A stretch of DNA of 64,000 bases from contig NZ_BGJX01000008.1 of assembly GCF_009811655.1 (NCBI RefSeq), forward strand, positions 1-64,000, in the 5' to 3' direction. Both the position numbers and the translations under genes were made by a program. This DNA comes from Methylosinus sp. Ce-a6 (GTDB lineage Bacteria; Pseudomonadota; Alphaproteobacteria; Rhizobiales; Beijerinckiaceae). Shown here one piece after another: positions 51,608 through 59,328 of the stretch. The notes under the pieces are model-generated. The model did not search any database and was not told the origin of the DNA. It saw only the letters and a program-made list of their open reading frames with translations. Each line of letters opens with the position of its first letter. Position 1 is the first letter of the stretch.

Positions 51608-51898
51608 ATGACCCAAGCACAGGATCGATACGACGCCGCGGCGCAGCGCCACAGCGACGCCCTTCAGCGGGCCATCACGCGCGCGACGGAGGTCGTCTCG
51701 CTCGAGGCCGACAAGGCGCAACTGGTGGCCGACCTCTCCAAGGCGCGGGCCGAATACGACGCCCTACTCGACAAGACCGCCGCCTATCTCGAGGCGTCGG
51801 CAGATGCGCTCGAGGCCGCTCCGACCGCGGCCGCGATCCAGACCGCCGAGCCAGCCGCCGCGGCCGTTCCGATCAACCCGGCGGCGCCGCAGCAATGA
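51608..51898 (+). CDS. Phage coiled-coil protein
   Basis: A 96-residue helical protein (ALQRAITRATEVVSLEADKAQLVADLSKARAEYDALLDK) with an Ala/Pro tail. Stop overlaps the connector start. Function unknown. Confidence 0.6.
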   Translation: MTQAQDRYDAAAQRHSDALQRAITRATEVVSLEADKAQLVADLSKARAEYDALLDKTAAYLEASADALEAAPTAAAIQTAEPAAAAVPINPAAPQQ

Positions 51899-52569
51899 TC
51901 TCCTCTACGGCTCGCCTCCGCCTCGTCACCGACGCGGCGAGCGAGCCTTTGACCCTGGCCGACGCGAAGGCCTATGCCCGCGTCGACCTTGCCGACGACG
52001 ACGCGCTGATCACCGCGCTGATCGCCGCCGCGCGCCGGCGAGCCGAAAAGGAGACCGGCCTCGCGCTGCTCACGCAGAGCTGGGTCGCCGTGCTCGACCG
52101 CTGGCCGGATGGAACGAGCGGCGGCGGACTCTCGTCCCCTTGGTGGGATGGGGTCCGCGAGGCCCCGCTCGCGATGGTCTCGCCGGCGGGCGTCATCGAA
52201 ATCCCGAAGCGACCGTTTCAGGCGGTGACGCAAATTCGGCTGCGCGACGCCTATGGCGACTTTACGACGGTCGATCCCGCGATCTACTACTCGGAAGTCT
52301 CCGACATGCGCGGGCGCATCATACGCAAGCTCGGGACGATCTGGCCCGTCATCGTCATGGCGCCGAAGAGCGCGATCGAGATCAGCATCACGGCGGGGTT
52401 TGACGCGGCGCCTTATTCCGGCGTGCCGGACGATCTGGTCTTGGCGATCAAGATGCTCGTCAAGCATTGGTACGACAACCGTGAGCCAGTAGCGGATGGC
52501 CGCATCGGAAAGGTGCCTGCTCATATCGACGCGATCTTCGGCTCCTATCGGGCGACGAGACTCCGATGA
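51895..52569 (+). CDS. Head-tail connector protein, gp6-like
   Basis: A 224-residue adaptor of the phiE125 gp8/HK97 gp6 group: LTLADAKAYARVDLADDDALITALIAAARRRAEKETGLALLTQSW at the start, GFDAAPYSGVPDDLVLAIKMLVKHWYDNREPV near the end. It binds below the portal. Equivalent to RcGTA g6. Confidence 0.9.
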   Translation: MISSTARLRLVTDAASEPLTLADAKAYARVDLADDDALITALIAAARRRAEKETGLALLTQSWVAVLDRWPDGTSGGGLSSPWWDGVREAPLAMVSPAGVIEIPKRPFQAVTQIRLRDAYGDFTTVDPAIYYSEVSDMRGRIIRKLGTIWPVIVMAPKSAIEISITAGFDAAPYSGVPDDLVLAIKMLVKHWYDNREPVADGRIGKVPAHIDAIFGSYRATRLR

Positions 52570-52895
52570 AGGTTTCGAATATCGGCGCGATGCGCGAGCG
52601 CGTCGCGATCTATGCGCAGACGCAGGCCGTCGACGACGTCGGCGACATCACGACGACTTGGACGCAGGTCGCAACGTGCTGGGCTCGAATGCGGCCGCTC
52701 AGCGCGCGTCAGGTCGAGCTCGCCGGGCGCGACGACGCCATCCGCCGATATGAGATGAAGATCCGCTACCGGACAGACATCACCACGAATTCTCGCATCG
52801 TCTGGCGTGGGCGGCGCTTCGACGTCGAGGGCGTGACGGACGAAACGGAGCAGCGGCAATTTTTGACCGTCTTCCTTTCGGAGTTAAACGCATGA
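52566..52895 (+). CDS. Head closure protein (SPP1 gp16-like)
   Basis: A 109-residue head-tail stopper: MRERVAIYAQTQAVDDVGDITTTWTQVATCWARMRPLSA, YEMKIRYRTDITTNSRIVWRGRRFDVEGV. ATG overlaps the connector stop; place and pattern match RcGTA g7. Confidence 0.9.
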   Translation: MKVSNIGAMRERVAIYAQTQAVDDVGDITTTWTQVATCWARMRPLSARQVELAGRDDAIRRYEMKIRYRTDITTNSRIVWRGRRFDVEGVTDETEQRQFLTVFLSELNA

Positions 52896-53317
52896 TCAAG
52901 GTCAGCGTGTTGGAAGGCGCCATACGGGAGGTCGAGAATGATCTTCAGGCTCGCATCGAGAAAGGGACGCTCGATGCGCTCAAGGCCATCGCCCTTATGG
53001 CGCAGTCCGACGCCCAACGGCGCATTCTGAAAGGCCCGAAGACAGGGCGCGTCTACAAGCGCGGCGAGATCACGCACCGCGCGTCCGCTCTGGGCGAGGC
53101 GCCGGCCAATGATCTCGGCTTCCTCGTCGGATCGATAAGAATCGACATCACCCAAAAATTGCAGGTCGATTTACGGGCTCTCGCCCCCCACGCCATCCAC
53201 CTCGAATATGGCACGGTGGCCATGGCCGCGCGGCCCTTCCTGCGCCCCGCGGGAGAGGAAGCCGGCAAGCGTTCGAAAGAAGTGTTCGATGTCTACATCG
53301 CAGCGGCCCTCAAATGA
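52892..53317 (+). CDS. HK97 gp10-like neck protein
   Basis: A 141-residue protein with GPKTGRVYKRGEITHRASALGEAPANDLGFL and HAIHLEYGTVAMAARPFLRPAGEE, the HK97-gp10/neck pattern. It joins head and tail. Stop/start overlap with its neighbours. Confidence 0.9.
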   Translation: MIKVSVLEGAIREVENDLQARIEKGTLDALKAIALMAQSDAQRRILKGPKTGRVYKRGEITHRASALGEAPANDLGFLVGSIRIDITQKLQVDLRALAPHAIHLEYGTVAMAARPFLRPAGEEAGKRSKEVFDVYIAAALK

Positions 53318-53561
53318 TGACGCGATTTCTGTCTGCGTCGCGCGCGCTGCGATTGAAGATATCTGGATCGACGAGGAAAATGGTCAGATCGTGGTCGTCG
53401 GATCGTGGGGGGAAACCCGCGTCACGCCGTCCGAGCTTTCCTATGAGCGCGCGCGGCGCTCTGGCGATTGCCGGATAGTCCACGCCGATGGCAGCATCAC
53501 TCCCGCTCGACGCGGCCGCTTCGCTCATCGCAGCGGTCCGGTCGGCGCTGCTCGCGAATAG
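53289..53561 (+). CDS. Possible small phage protein overlapping neighbours
   Basis: A 90-residue frame with plausible composition (IEDIWIDEENGQIVVVGSWGETRVTPSELSYERARRSGDCRIVHADGS). It overlaps the gp10-like gene by 29 bp and the DUF3168 gene by 74 bp, and fills an otherwise empty 170-bp gap. Coding is likely but not certain. Confidence 0.5.
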   Translation: MSTSQRPSNDDAISVCVARAAIEDIWIDEENGQIVVVGSWGETRVTPSELSYERARRSGDCRIVHADGSITPARRGRFAHRSGPVGAARE

Positions 53562-53925
53562 CACGCTCGCCGGCATGCTCGCCGGCAGCAAGGTCGTGAC
53601 GCTCGCGCCGTCGGGCCATCAGACGCCCTATATCTCGATCGCCATTCGCTCGAACGACTGGTCGACCGCGACCGAAGACGGGCAAGAGGTCCTGCTCGAT
53701 CTCAACGTCTGGCACCAGCCGGATTCGCAGACGCCCGAGGGAGGCGCGGCGCGCGCGATCATGGCGCTGTGTCGGCAGACGCTGCACACCGCGAGCCTGA
53801 CGCTCGCCTCGCCGTTCAAATGCACGCTGATCCGCGTGACCAATGAGATCGGCCCCTACCGCGATCCCGACGGCCGAACCGTCCACGGCCTCGTCTCTGT
53901 TCGCGCGCTCGTCGACCATACCTGA
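53488..53925 (+). CDS. Tail completion protein, DUF3168
   Basis: A 145-residue tail terminator: LIAAVRSALLANSTLAGMLAG, PYISIAIRSNDWSTATEDGQEVLLDLNVWH, and HGLVSVRALVDHT. Equivalent to RcGTA g8. Confidence 0.9.
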   Translation: MAASLPLDAAASLIAAVRSALLANSTLAGMLAGSKVVTLAPSGHQTPYISIAIRSNDWSTATEDGQEVLLDLNVWHQPDSQTPEGGAARAIMALCRQTLHTASLTLASPFKCTLIRVTNEIGPYRDPDGRTVHGLVSVRALVDHT

Positions 53926-53976
53926 ATTCCTGCGCCGCCCGGGGCACGCGCGGCAATCCCATAGGAGCATCACGAA

Positions 53977-54381
53977 ATGACCGCACAAGCCGGGCGCCTA
54001 TGGGCGCTCTCGATTCTGTCCGGCGGCAGCTATGTGCCCGTCGCCGGGCTGCGCACGCGCAGCTTCAAGGTGGACAACACCAACGTCGACGTGACGACCG
54101 CAGACAGCGCCGGCCGCTGGCAGGAGCTGCTCGGCAATGCGGGCGTGCAATCTCTCGAGATCGACGCTGCAGGAATCTATCAGCAGGACGCGACCGCGAA
54201 GCTGCTCTTCCAGGCGGCGTCGACTTCGACCCTTCAGACCATGCGTCTCGTTTCGCCTGGAATCCAGATCGACGGCACGTTCCTCGTCGACAGCTACGAG
54301 GAGGCCGGCCCCTACAACGACGCGACGACCTTCACCGTGAAACTCATGTCGAGCGGGCAGCCGACCTTCATCTATTCCTGA
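53977..54381 (+). CDS. Major tail tube protein
   Basis: A 134-residue protein of the TP901-1/RcGTA g9 group: RTRSFKVDNTNVDVTTADSAGRWQELLGNAGVQSLEIDAAGIY and a beta-rich C-terminus. It polymerises into the flexible tail tube. Confidence 0.9.
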   Translation: MTAQAGRLWALSILSGGSYVPVAGLRTRSFKVDNTNVDVTTADSAGRWQELLGNAGVQSLEIDAAGIYQQDATAKLLFQAASTSTLQTMRLVSPGIQIDGTFLVDSYEEAGPYNDATTFTVKLMSSGQPTFIYS

Positions 54382-54414
54382 TCCTGATCTCGTCTTTCGA
54401 AAGGAGCGCGAACC

Positions 54415-54786
54415 ATGTCCGCCCTCACGATTCAGAACATCTCCGCTGCCGGACTCACGCCAAGCTTTCAGGCCGCGACCGCGAGCGACACGATTCCCGG
54501 CGCGAACGGCAACGAGCGCCTGTTCCTGCACGCCAAGAATACAAATGCCGCGACGGCGACCGTCACCATCAACCCGGTCTCTCCGACCACTGCCAAGGTC
54601 CAAGGCGTCGGGCAGGTGGCCGTGCCGGCGATCCAGGTCACTATTCCGGCGACGACCGGCGACAAGATGATCGGCCCGATCCCGCAGGCCTACATCGACG
54701 CCACCGGCACGGTGACGATCGCCAATTCCGGAACCATCACCAATCTCTCGCTCGCGGCGATCGCGCTGCCGGCGGCCTCGCTCTGA
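54415..54786 (+). CDS. Phage virion protein, beta-rich
   Basis: A 123-residue Ala/Thr-rich beta protein (NISAAGLTPSFQAATASDTIPGANGNERLFLHAKNTNAATATVTINP). A strong GAAAGGAGC site precedes the ATG. It lies between tail tube and chaperone genes and may decorate the head or tail. Confidence 0.7.
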   Translation: MSALTIQNISAAGLTPSFQAATASDTIPGANGNERLFLHAKNTNAATATVTINPVSPTTAKVQGVGQVAVPAIQVTIPATTGDKMIGPIPQAYIDATGTVTIANSGTITNLSLAAIALPAASL

Positions 54787-54799
54787 CGGAGTAGCGACC

Positions 54800-55186
54800 A
54801 TGGCGAATAGGGCACGCGGCTTGGTCGACTTCCACCTCGGCGACGAAACGCTCGAGATCGGCCTCGGTCTCGGCGCGCTGGCGAAAATCGAGGATGCGTT
54901 CGGAGTGGAATCCTTCGAGGAGGCCCTCAACTTCGGAGAGCGGCTGAGCGCCACCAAGCTCATGAAGTTTCTAGCGGCCCTGGTCGAGGGCAATGGCCAC
55001 GAGCTGACGCCGGCGCGCCGACGAGCCATCGACAACATGTCACCCGCGGAATTCATGGAGGCGTTGTCCGAGATCATGGGTCGTTCCGGCATGTCGAGAA
55101 TCGATGCGCCCGAGGCGGAGGGCCCCGACGCCCCTTTGGGCGCGCCGGCGGCCTCTCGGGCGTCGACCGCTGGCGAGCGTGGATGA
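54800..55186 (+). CDS. Tail assembly chaperone, GTA gp10-like
   Basis: A 128-residue protein: RGLVDFHLGDETLEIGLGLGALAKIEDAFGVESFEEAL matches the GTA gp10 family. The acidic Pro/Ala-rich end is disordered. It overlaps a small second chaperone gene by four bases (ATGA), rather than the -1 slip known in lambda G/GT. Confidence 0.88.
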   Translation: MANRARGLVDFHLGDETLEIGLGLGALAKIEDAFGVESFEEALNFGERLSATKLMKFLAALVEGNGHELTPARRRAIDNMSPAEFMEALSEIMGRSGMSRIDAPEAEGPDAPLGAPAASRASTAGERG

Positions 55187-55389
55187 GAATCGGACTCGGG
55201 CATCTGCGCATGCGCCCCGACGACTTCTGGCGCATGACGCTTCCCGAGTTCTTCGCGGCCTGCGACGGCTACCTGGAAAGCAAGGGCGTGCGTCGCGGCG
55301 GTCACGGCGGCGGTGCGCCGACGCGCGCCGAGGTCGACGCGCTCTTCGCGCGGCTCGATGAACAGGGAAGGCTGAAAGCCCATGGCTGA
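55183..55389 (+). CDS. Second tail assembly chaperone (rcc01693-like)
   Basis: A 68-residue protein: GLGHLRMRPDDFWRMTLPEFFAACDGYL and a Gly-rich loop, then an acidic helix. It matches the small RcGTA g10.1-type chaperone and ends inside the tape-measure start. Confidence 0.88.
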   Translation: MRIGLGHLRMRPDDFWRMTLPEFFAACDGYLESKGVRRGGHGGGAPTRAEVDALFARLDEQGRLKAHG

Positions 55390-57328
55390 AGCGATCGTTG
55401 GCGGCCTCGTCTATCAGTTCAAGGCGGACACAGCCAATTTGAAGGCGGGTCTGGCCGAGGCGCGGGCCCAGCTTCGGCAGATGGCCGACCAAGCGCAGCA
55501 AAGCTCGCGCGACATGCAGCGCGGGATGGAGGAGACAAACCAGTCTATTCAAAAAATGTCGCTCTCGGCGCGACTGTTCGCGTCGACGCTGCGCGGTGCT
55601 CTGGTCGGGGTGATTTCCGGTTCATTCCTGCGCGAGATCAACGATGCCGTCGAGAAAACGCGCCAGCTCGAGGAAGCGTCGCGCGCGCTCGGCGTGGAGA
55701 CCAGGGCGCTCAAGAGCCTCGACAAGTCCGCATCGTTCTTCGGGATCGATCCGGCCCAAATGAATCGGGAACTCGTCCAGCTCGCCGAGCAGCTCAGGGA
55801 AGCGTCCGTCGCCGGCGGCAAGCTCGCCGACTTCCTGCAAAAGAACGGGATCGCCCTGAAGGACGCGACAGGAAACGCCCGGCCGTTCCAGAAGGTGCTC
55901 GGCGACATCGCGAATCTGATCCGGGACGCGGATAACGAGGTCGACAAGCTAAACGCTCTGAAGCTCCTCGGGCTCTCCGAGGAGATGGCGCGGGTGTTCG
56001 AGCGCGGCTCGGAAGCGGTCGAGAAATTCGGGGCGAGCGCGACGCAGGCCGGCGAACGCACGAACAACGAACTGGTCAGGAAGTGGGAATATCTGCAAGA
56101 CGCCTGGACCAAGGTGTGGGAGAACATCCGCGACAAGACGATCGACGTCATGTATGCGGTCCTGGCGGCGATCGGCGACGCCCTCCACAAGATGGGGTTT
56201 CAGTTCGGCGAGCTCACCCGCGAAATCGAGCGCCGCTACGCCGAGCTTCGAAGGACGATCGGGGCTGGGCTCGAAGGCGTCGGGGTCGGATCGCCAGGAG
56301 CGGCGGAGAGCCGCTATCAAGCCTCCATGCTCGACATCGCCAAGCGGTCGCTGAACGCGCGGCTGCTCGAGCGGGAGCGCGAGGACGCCATGGCCGACCG
56401 AGATTCCGGCCGGAAACCGCTCACGGTCTCGCGCAGCGGCACGCGGTCAATCCGCGGGCTCTATGACAAGGACACGAGCGGCGGAGCCGAGAAGGCAGAT
56501 CAAATCGAGCGCTACATCGAGCAACTCAAGCAGGCCGAAGCGATCGCAAAAGCGGAGGCCGAAAACTGGTCGAAAGGCAATATCGAGCGTGCGCAAGCCG
56601 TGGCGCTCGGCCGCGCGCAGGCCATCGCCGACAAGGAAGGCAAGACGCTAACCGACGAGCAGCGGCAGAGCGTCCTTTCGCTCGCCGGCGCGACGCAGCA
56701 ATACAAGGATCGCGTCGAAGAGCTTCGACAGAAGCAGCAAGAACTGAACGCCGCTATGCGCGAGTTCGCCGACACTGTGACGAACTCGCTCAGCGAGCTG
56801 ATCACACGCGGAAAGAGCGCCAAGGATGTTCTCGCCGATCTGGCGCGGACGCTCGCAAACTCCGCGCTGCGCGGGGCTCTGACGGGCGAAGGCATGTTCG
56901 GCCAGGCGCTCGGCTTGTCCGGAAGAAACGGCCAGGTCGGAGGGCTGTTCGGACAGCTCTTCAGCGGACTGAATTTCGGCGGGATATTTGGAGGCGGCGC
57001 TGGAGCGCCCATGCAGCTTTCCGGGGCCGCTCTCGCGGGAGGCGGCGGCGGCGGGTTCTTCGACGGCTTTGCGGGCCTCTTCGCCGATGGCGGCGCGATC
57101 CCGGCTGGCAAATGGGGCATAGCCGGCGAGCGCGGGCCGGAGATCATCACCGGGCCGGCGAGCGTTATTCCGGCTCGTCCAGCGCCGCGAGCGCCGCGAG
57201 ATCGCGCCCTCGTCCAGCACATCACTTTCAACGTCACGAGCCCGGACGCGCCGAGCTTCGCGCGCTCGGAGAGCCAGATTTCGGCGCTTCTCACCCGCGC
57301 CGCCGCGCGAGGCCAACGGAACATCTGA
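55382..57328 (+). CDS. Tail tape measure protein
   Basis: A 648-residue protein. The N-terminal half is helical with coiled coil (LVYQFKADTANLKAGLAEARAQLRQMADQAQQSS) and the lambda gpH/TMP pattern; hydrophobic stretches occur at about 55-75 and 260-275; the C-terminal part is Gly-rich. By the usual rule of about 0.15 nm per residue the tail would be about 95-100 nm long, longer than that of RcGTA. Confidence 0.92.
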   Translation: MAEAIVGGLVYQFKADTANLKAGLAEARAQLRQMADQAQQSSRDMQRGMEETNQSIQKMSLSARLFASTLRGALVGVISGSFLREINDAVEKTRQLEEASRALGVETRALKSLDKSASFFGIDPAQMNRELVQLAEQLREASVAGGKLADFLQKNGIALKDATGNARPFQKVLGDIANLIRDADNEVDKLNALKLLGLSEEMARVFERGSEAVEKFGASATQAGERTNNELVRKWEYLQDAWTKVWENIRDKTIDVMYAVLAAIGDALHKMGFQFGELTREIERRYAELRRTIGAGLEGVGVGSPGAAESRYQASMLDIAKRSLNARLLEREREDAMADRDSGRKPLTVSRSGTRSIRGLYDKDTSGGAEKADQIERYIEQLKQAEAIAKAEAENWSKGNIERAQAVALGRAQAIADKEGKTLTDEQRQSVLSLAGATQQYKDRVEELRQKQQELNAAMREFADTVTNSLSELITRGKSAKDVLADLARTLANSALRGALTGEGMFGQALGLSGRNGQVGGLFGQLFSGLNFGGIFGGGAGAPMQLSGAALAGGGGGGFFDGFAGLFADGGAIPAGKWGIAGERGPEIITGPASVIPARPAPRAPRDRALVQHITFNVTSPDAPSFARSESQISALLTRAAARGQRNI

Positions 57329-57355
57329 TCGCCTCTGGCGGCGCGGAGCGCATCG

Positions 57356-57985
57356 ATGGCGGCCTTCCATGAGGTCCGATTTCCGACCGACATCTCTCTC
57401 GGCGCCCGCGGCGGTCCGGAGCGCCGAACGGACGTCGTCACGACGCGCTCGGCGGCCGAAGAGCGTAATTCGATCTGGGCGGGCTCCCGGCGCAAGTACA
57501 ACGCTGGCTATGGGGTCAAGACGTTCGCGCAGCTCGAGCGCGTGGTCGCGTTCTGGGAGGAGCGCCGCGGCCGGCTCTATGGGTTCCGGTGGAAGGATCG
57601 CCTCGATTTCAAATCCAGCGCGGCTGCGGCGACCCCAACGTCGACGGATCAGACCATCGGCACGGGGACGGGCGCGGCGACGACATTTCAGCTCGTCAAG
57701 ACCTATGGCTCGACATTCGCGCCCTGGTCGCGCCAAATCCGCAAGCCGGTCGCCGGCACGGTGCTGGTCAGCGTCAACGGCGTGCAGCAAACGAGCGGAT
57801 GGACCGTCGACACGACGACGGGCGTTGTGACCTTCGCGAGCGCGCCGGCAAATGGCGCCGTCGTTCGCGCGGGATTCGAATTCGACGTCCCTGCGCGCTT
57901 CGATATCGACTATCTCGAAGTCGACTACTCTCACTTCGAGGCCGGGCAGATTCCCAACATTCCGATTGTCGAAATCAAGGTCTGA
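57356..57985 (+). CDS. Distal tail protein, DUF2460
   Basis: A 209-residue protein: FHEVRFPTDISLGARGGPERRTDVV, ERNSIWAGSRRKYNAGYGVKT, and FWEERRGRLYGFRWKDRLDFKSS. Equivalent to RcGTA g12; it forms the ring at the end of the tail tube. Confidence 0.94.
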   Translation: MAAFHEVRFPTDISLGARGGPERRTDVVTTRSAAEERNSIWAGSRRKYNAGYGVKTFAQLERVVAFWEERRGRLYGFRWKDRLDFKSSAAAATPTSTDQTIGTGTGAATTFQLVKTYGSTFAPWSRQIRKPVAGTVLVSVNGVQQTSGWTVDTTTGVVTFASAPANGAVVRAGFEFDVPARFDIDYLEVDYSHFEAGQIPNIPIVEIKV

Positions 57986-57991
57986 CGAGAC

Positions 57992-58885
57992 GTGAAGACG
58001 CTCCCTGCGCCACTCGCCGCACATCTGTCGAGCGGAGCGACGACGATGGCTTATTGCTGGCGCATGACGCGGCGCGACGCGACCGTGCTCGGCTTCACCG
58101 AGCATGACGAGAACATCGTCTGCGACGGAACAACCTTCCAGGCTGCCACTGGCTTCACCGCGTCGCAGATCGCAACGAGCCTCGGCCTCTCGGTCGATAA
58201 TTTCACCGCCGCCGGCGCGCTCTCGTCCGCATCGATCACCGAGACGGACATCCTTGCCGGCCGCTATGACGACGCGACGCTCGAATTGCTTTGGGTGAAT
58301 TGGGCGGACCCGACGCAATTCCTCACGATCTCGAAGGGAAACCTCGGCGAGATCAAGCGCGCCGGCCTCGCCTTCACCGCCGAATTCCGTTCGCTCGCGC
58401 ATCGGCTGAACCAAAAGATCGGCGGGACATATCAGCGCACATGCAGCGCGACGCTCGGCGATGCGAAGTGCCGCATCGATCTGACGAAAGCGGCGCTGCG
58501 CGGGACGGCGACGGCGGCTTCCGCCGGATCGTCGCGCCTCGTCATCGTCACAGGCCTCGGCTCTTTCGCCGTCGATTGGTTCACGCACGGCAAGGCGGCG
58601 TTCAGCTCTGGGGCCAACGCCGACGTCACGATGGAAATCAAGAAGCATACGCGCACCTCGGGCCAGGACATGCTCGAGCTGTGGAATGCGCCGCCCTTCG
58701 CCATAGCGCTCGGCGACGTCGCGACGGTGACGGCCGGCTGCGAGAAAAGCCTCTCCGCATGCCGCGACAAATTCTCCAATCAAGCGAATTTCCGTGGCTT
58801 CCCGCATATTCCGGGAACCGATCATGTCGTCGCGACCGCCAAGCGCGGCGCGCCGAACCAGGGCGGCGGCTCGATCTTCGGATGA
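57992..58885 (+). CDS. Tail tip hub protein, DUF2163 (BR0599 family)
   Basis: A 297-residue protein starting at GTG 57992: YCWRMTRRDATVLGFTEHDENIVCDGTTFQAATGF, SVDNFTAAGALSSASITETDILAGRYDDATLELLWVNW, and four Cys in the C-terminal part (CSATLGDAKC, CEKSLSAC). Equivalent to RcGTA g13, which carries an iron-sulfur site in related hubs. Confidence 0.94.
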   Translation: MKTLPAPLAAHLSSGATTMAYCWRMTRRDATVLGFTEHDENIVCDGTTFQAATGFTASQIATSLGLSVDNFTAAGALSSASITETDILAGRYDDATLELLWVNWADPTQFLTISKGNLGEIKRAGLAFTAEFRSLAHRLNQKIGGTYQRTCSATLGDAKCRIDLTKAALRGTATAASAGSSRLVIVTGLGSFAVDWFTHGKAAFSSGANADVTMEIKKHTRTSGQDMLELWNAPPFAIALGDVATVTAGCEKSLSACRDKFSNQANFRGFPHIPGTDHVVATAKRGAPNQGGGSIFG

Positions 58886-59328
58886 CCGAAGCCGTCTCTC
58901 GATCCGAGATCGTCGCCGCGGCGCGCGCTTGGATCGGCACGCCCTATCGCCATCAGGCGGCGTGCAAGGGCGCTGGCTGCGACTGCCTCGGCCTCGTGCG
59001 CGGCGTCTGGCGTGAGGTCCATGGGGCCGAGCCCGAGGAGCCGCCGCCCTACTCGCCGGACTGGGGCGAGGCGGGCGCCGTCGAGCATATCCTCGAGGCC
59101 GCGGCGCGCCACATGACGCCGATCGCGCTGCAAGATGCGCGCGCTGCCGACGTGATCGTCTTTCGGATGCGCGAGGGCCGGATCGCGAAGCATATGGCGA
59201 TCGTGTCGGGGCCGGGATCGATGATCCATGCGCAAGCGGCCGATTGCGTGCGCGAGATCGCGCTCACGCCCTATTGGCGGCGCCATATCGTCGCCGCCTT
59301 TGCCTTCCCCGGGATCGTCGACCAATGA
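58882..59328 (+). CDS. Tail NlpC/P60 peptidoglycan peptidase
   Basis: A 148-residue cysteine peptidase with the catalytic Cys in GAGCDCLGLVRGVW and His in RIAKHMAIVSG. It would open the cell wall during DNA entry; equivalent to RcGTA g14. It overlaps neighbours by ATGA. Confidence 0.94.
   Translation: MTEAVSRSEIVAAARAWIGTPYRHQAACKGAGCDCLGLVRGVWREVHGAEPEEPPPYSPDWGEAGAVEHILEAAARHMTPIALQDARAADVIVFRMREGRIAKHMAIVSGPGSMIHAQAADCVREIALTPYWRRHIVAAFAFPGIVDQ

Noticed and set aside
54800-55389. Programmed -1 frameshift between the two tail chaperone genes
   Set aside because: The second gene has its own ATG overlapping the first stop, as in GTA clusters, and no slippery heptamer was noticed.
56648-58825. 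725-residue minus-strand open frame
   Set aside because: Antisense to tape measure, DUF2460 and DUF2163 genes; Arg-rich shadow without motifs.
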